Origin: JAGWFU01 sp035534575
GTDB taxonomy: Archaea > Micrarchaeota > Micrarchaeia > Micrarchaeales > Micrarchaeaceae
Assembly: GCA_035534575.1 (NCBI GenBank)
Contig: DATLRT010000004.1
Coordinates: 1-38,766 of the forward strand
Direction of reading: 5' to 3'
DNA length: 38,766 nt
The notes under the pieces were generated by a model. That model did no database searches. It had not been told where the DNA came from and worked only from the letters and a program-made list of their open reading frames with translations. The position numbers were made by a program, and so were the translations under genes. How positions within the stretch are numbered: position 1 is the stretch's first letter; the number at the start of each line of letters is the position of its first letter. Below, in pieces: positions 37,067-38,766 of the stretch.

Positions 37067-37834
37067 ATGGCAACCGCAAACGTGCTTACAATAGAAGGAA
37101 CAAACAAGGGCACAGTGGAGCTGCCAAAGGCATTCTCGGAGGCTGTAAGGCAGGACCTGATAAACAGGGCAGTCGTCGCAGAGAGGTCCTACGAGCTGCA
37201 GCCTCAGGGTCACTACCCCCTCGCCGGTCAGCAGACAACCGCCACATACTACGGAGCGATGCACTCATACAGAACGGGAAGGCACATGGGTAAGGCCATA
37301 AGGCCTAGGGAGAAGCTCGGAGGCGGAGTTCAGGGAAAGGTCAAGGTCGTACCGTCCGCAGTAAAGGGAAAGAGGGCGCACCCGCACCTTGTCGAGAAGA
37401 TACTTATAGAAAGGATAAACAAGAGGGAGTACCAGAAGGCTCTCGCAAGCGCCATATCCGCGACCGCAAAGGACTCGCCGCTCATCGTGGAAGACAGGAT
37501 TGAGGAGGTGAAGAGGTCGAAGGAGATGGTTGGGATATTCAACAAGCTCAAGCTCTCGGCTCATCTGGAGAGAAGCCAGAAGCCGACTCTGAAGAAGGGG
37601 CTGAGGCGCTCCACAAAGCAGAGGCACTACAAGAGGTCGGTGCTGCTTGTCGTCAGTAAGATAAGCCCCGCGATGAAGTCCGCAAGGAACATAGCGGGCG
37701 TCGACGTATGCACGGTGTTCACCATGAGGGCGAACCTGCTCGCGCCCGGAGGAAACCCGGGGCGCGTCGCTGTATGGAGCGAGAGCGCAATAAAGCAGAT
37801 GGACTCCGCGATGGAGAAGTATTCGCTGAATTAA
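37067..37834 (+). CDS. rpl4: Large-subunit ribosomal protein L4
   Basis: A 255-residue archaeal L4 (L4e type) that lines the exit tunnel. Clear family segments are GTVELPKAFSEAVRQDLINR, the glycine-rich tunnel loop around PREKLGGGVQGKVKVVPS, and VAVWSESAIKQM near the C-terminus. The ATG at 37067 lies within 6 bases of the L3 stop and is preceded by GTGAT, a good ribosome-binding element that overlaps the stop. An in-frame extension to 36668 is only open frame across L3 and is not coding. Confidence 0.95.
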   Translation: MATANVLTIEGTNKGTVELPKAFSEAVRQDLINRAVVAERSYELQPQGHYPLAGQQTTATYYGAMHSYRTGRHMGKAIRPREKLGGGVQGKVKVVPSAVKGKRAHPHLVEKILIERINKREYQKALASAISATAKDSPLIVEDRIEEVKRSKEMVGIFNKLKLSAHLERSQKPTLKKGLRRSTKQRHYKRSVLLVVSKISPAMKSARNIAGVDVCTVFTMRANLLAPGGNPGRVAVWSESAIKQMDSAMEKYSLN

Positions 37835-37850
37835 TTTGATCGATGATCGC

Positions 37851-38102
37851 ATGACAGTATTAATGCACCCACTTTCAACAGAAAAGTCCGTAGGGTTCGT
37901 GGACAAGCACAACGTGATAACCTACATGGTCGACTACAGGGCCACCAAGACTGAGATATCCAAGGAGTTCTCATCCAGGTTCAACGTGAAGGTCGAGAGA
38001 ATAAGGACCATAAACATGCCGAACAACAAGAAGAAGGCGTTCATAAAGCTCGCAAAGGGATTCGCCGCAAGCGATGTCGCGGTAAAGCTCAAGCTGGTGT
38101 AA
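37851..38102 (+). CDS. rpl23: Large-subunit ribosomal protein L23
   Basis: An 83-residue archaeal L23, which lies at the tunnel exit and docks SRP. Family blocks are HPLSTEKSVGFVD and TKTEISKEFSSRFNVKVERI followed by NKKKAFIKLAKGFAASDVA. The ATG at 37851 gives MTVLMHPLS, a typical archaeal start. The TTG at 37836 would add five residues and is less likely. L2 follows 4 bases after the stop. Confidence 0.94.
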   Translation: MTVLMHPLSTEKSVGFVDKHNVITYMVDYRATKTEISKEFSSRFNVKVERIRTINMPNNKKKAFIKLAKGFAASDVAVKLKLV

Positions 38103-38106
38103 TTAG

Positions 38107-38766
38107 ATGGGAAAGAAACTAAGGCAGCAAAGGAGAGGAAAGGGCACAAACGTATACAGGAAGCTGCCCAACACCTTTGACATCAGCGTAACCTACACCA
38201 ACGACAGGAACAAGGAGCTCGTCTGCGAGGTCATGGGATTCATAAACCACACCGGACACACTGCTCCGCTTATGGAGGTTCTTTTCGAGGATTTCACAAC
38301 AGCACACATGATTGCGCCAGAGGGCATAAAGGTGGGAGACAAGATCCACATCGGGCCTAAGGCGGTATATTCGCTCGGCAACGTGATGAAGCTCGGCGAC
38401 GTCCCTGAAGGAGCGCCTGTTTACAACGTAGAGTCAAGACCAGGCGACGGCGGGAGATACGTAAGGGCCGCCGGAGGAGCGGCGTACGTCTCGGCACACA
38501 TAGGGAACAACACAACGATTTCAATGCCGTCAAAGGGCACGATAAACCTGGACAACGAGTGCAGGGCACAGCTTGGCGTCGTAGCGGGGGGCGGAATGAC
38601 GGACCAGCCGCTCGTGAAGGCAGGGAAGAGCCACTACATGATGAGACCGCTTAACAGGACATGGCCGACAATCAGGGGAGTCAAGAGCAACCCGGTCGAC
38701 CACCCATTCGGAGGGAAGCAGCACCACAAGGGTAAGAGCAGCATGACCTCGAGGAACGCACCGCCT
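38107..38766 (+). CDS. rpl2: Large-subunit ribosomal protein L2 (incomplete at right edge)
   Basis: 220 codons open to the window end. The N-terminus MGKKLRQQRRGKGTNVYR is archaeal L2. Family blocks visible are the OB/SH3-like core with FINHTGHTAPLMEV, EGAPVYNVESRPGDGG, GVVAGGGMTDQPLVKAG, and the C-terminal GVKSNPVDHPFGG with the conserved His-Pro next to the peptidyl transferase centre. About 15-20 residues are missing at the right. This region is among the most conserved in the ribosome. The fourth gene of the operon. Confidence 0.95.
   Translation, partial: MGKKLRQQRRGKGTNVYRKLPNTFDISVTYTNDRNKELVCEVMGFINHTGHTAPLMEVLFEDFTTAHMIAPEGIKVGDKIHIGPKAVYSLGNVMKLGDVPEGAPVYNVESRPGDGGRYVRAAGGAAYVSAHIGNNTTISMPSKGTINLDNECRAQLGVVAGGGMTDQPLVKAGKSHYMMRPLNRTWPTIRGVKSNPVDHPFGGKQHHKGKSSMTSRNAPP

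Noticed and set aside
1..38766. CRISPR array, insertion sequence or integrated element
   Set aside because: No regularly spaced direct repeats, terminal inverted repeats, transposase or integrase genes were seen.

Overview
The window is a gene-dense stretch of an archaeal chromosome. The evidence is eukaryote-type/archaeal ribosomal proteins (L14e, L15e, L44e, archaeal L3/L4/L23/L2), aIF2-alpha, TFE, a GINS protein, RadA, prefoldin, diphthine synthase and D-aminoacyl-tRNA deacylase. Promoters are TATA boxes, several transcripts look leaderless, and other starts carry GGTG/GTGAT Shine-Dalgarno cores. The best pointer to the lineage is the tRNA splicing endonuclease at 22499-23665. It is one long chain with three unit-like parts, the architecture described for the ultrasmall ARMAN archaea, so I infer a Micrarchaeota-like (ARMAN-1/2-related) DPANN genome. 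That placement rests on recalled family knowledge, not a search.

Layout. 1-334: tail of an unidentified gene and L14e. 341-4228 (minus): prefoldin beta, a DHH phosphoesterase, three unrecognised genes sharing one small helical domain, and Mre11. 4274-6666 (minus): nuoA-B-C-D, an isolated quarter of respiratory complex I. 6722-12260 (plus): D-aminoacyl-tRNA deacylase, a large secreted glycoprotein with three 73-residue repeats, and an Lhr-type helicase. 12262-17427 (minus): a duplicated membrane protein and a complete bacterial-type DNA gyrase (gyrB-gyrA). 17567-18619 (minus): a protein built from six AbrB-like modules. 18710-21546 (plus): a COG2403 P-loop enzyme (cyclic 2,3-diphosphoglycerate synthetase-like), a VKOR-family thiol oxidoreductase and an HD phosphohydrolase. 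21587-21661: tRNA-Lys(CUU).

21716-25384 (minus): radA, diphthine synthase, the splicing endonuclease and a HAD protein in one tight operon. 25385-25715 is the only gap over 300 bp and may hold a small structured RNA. 25716-26432 (plus): a DUF92 membrane protein. 26427-29073 (minus): a five-gene operon of poorly known proteins (tandem winged-helix protein, PIN-like/DUF5615 protein, three small helical proteins). 29111-31583 (minus): tRNA-Gly(CCC), a PAC2-family protein, aIF2-alpha, L44e and GINS, without the usual S27e and Nop10. 31747-34991 (minus): initiator tRNA-Met, an orphan gene preceded by a perfect dyad, TFE with a lysine-rich tail, and a nucleotidyltransferase-HAD pair in which the HAD appears to start with CTG. 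35115-38766 (plus): L15e-Pcc1, then the L3-L4-L23-L2 operon, which runs off the right edge.

Most of the window is core information processing. The parts I could not place in known systems are the three-gene helical-domain group beside mre11, the hexa-AbrB protein, the winged-helix/PIN/small-protein operon, the orphan gene behind the dyad, and the candidate RNA upstream of the DUF92 gene.
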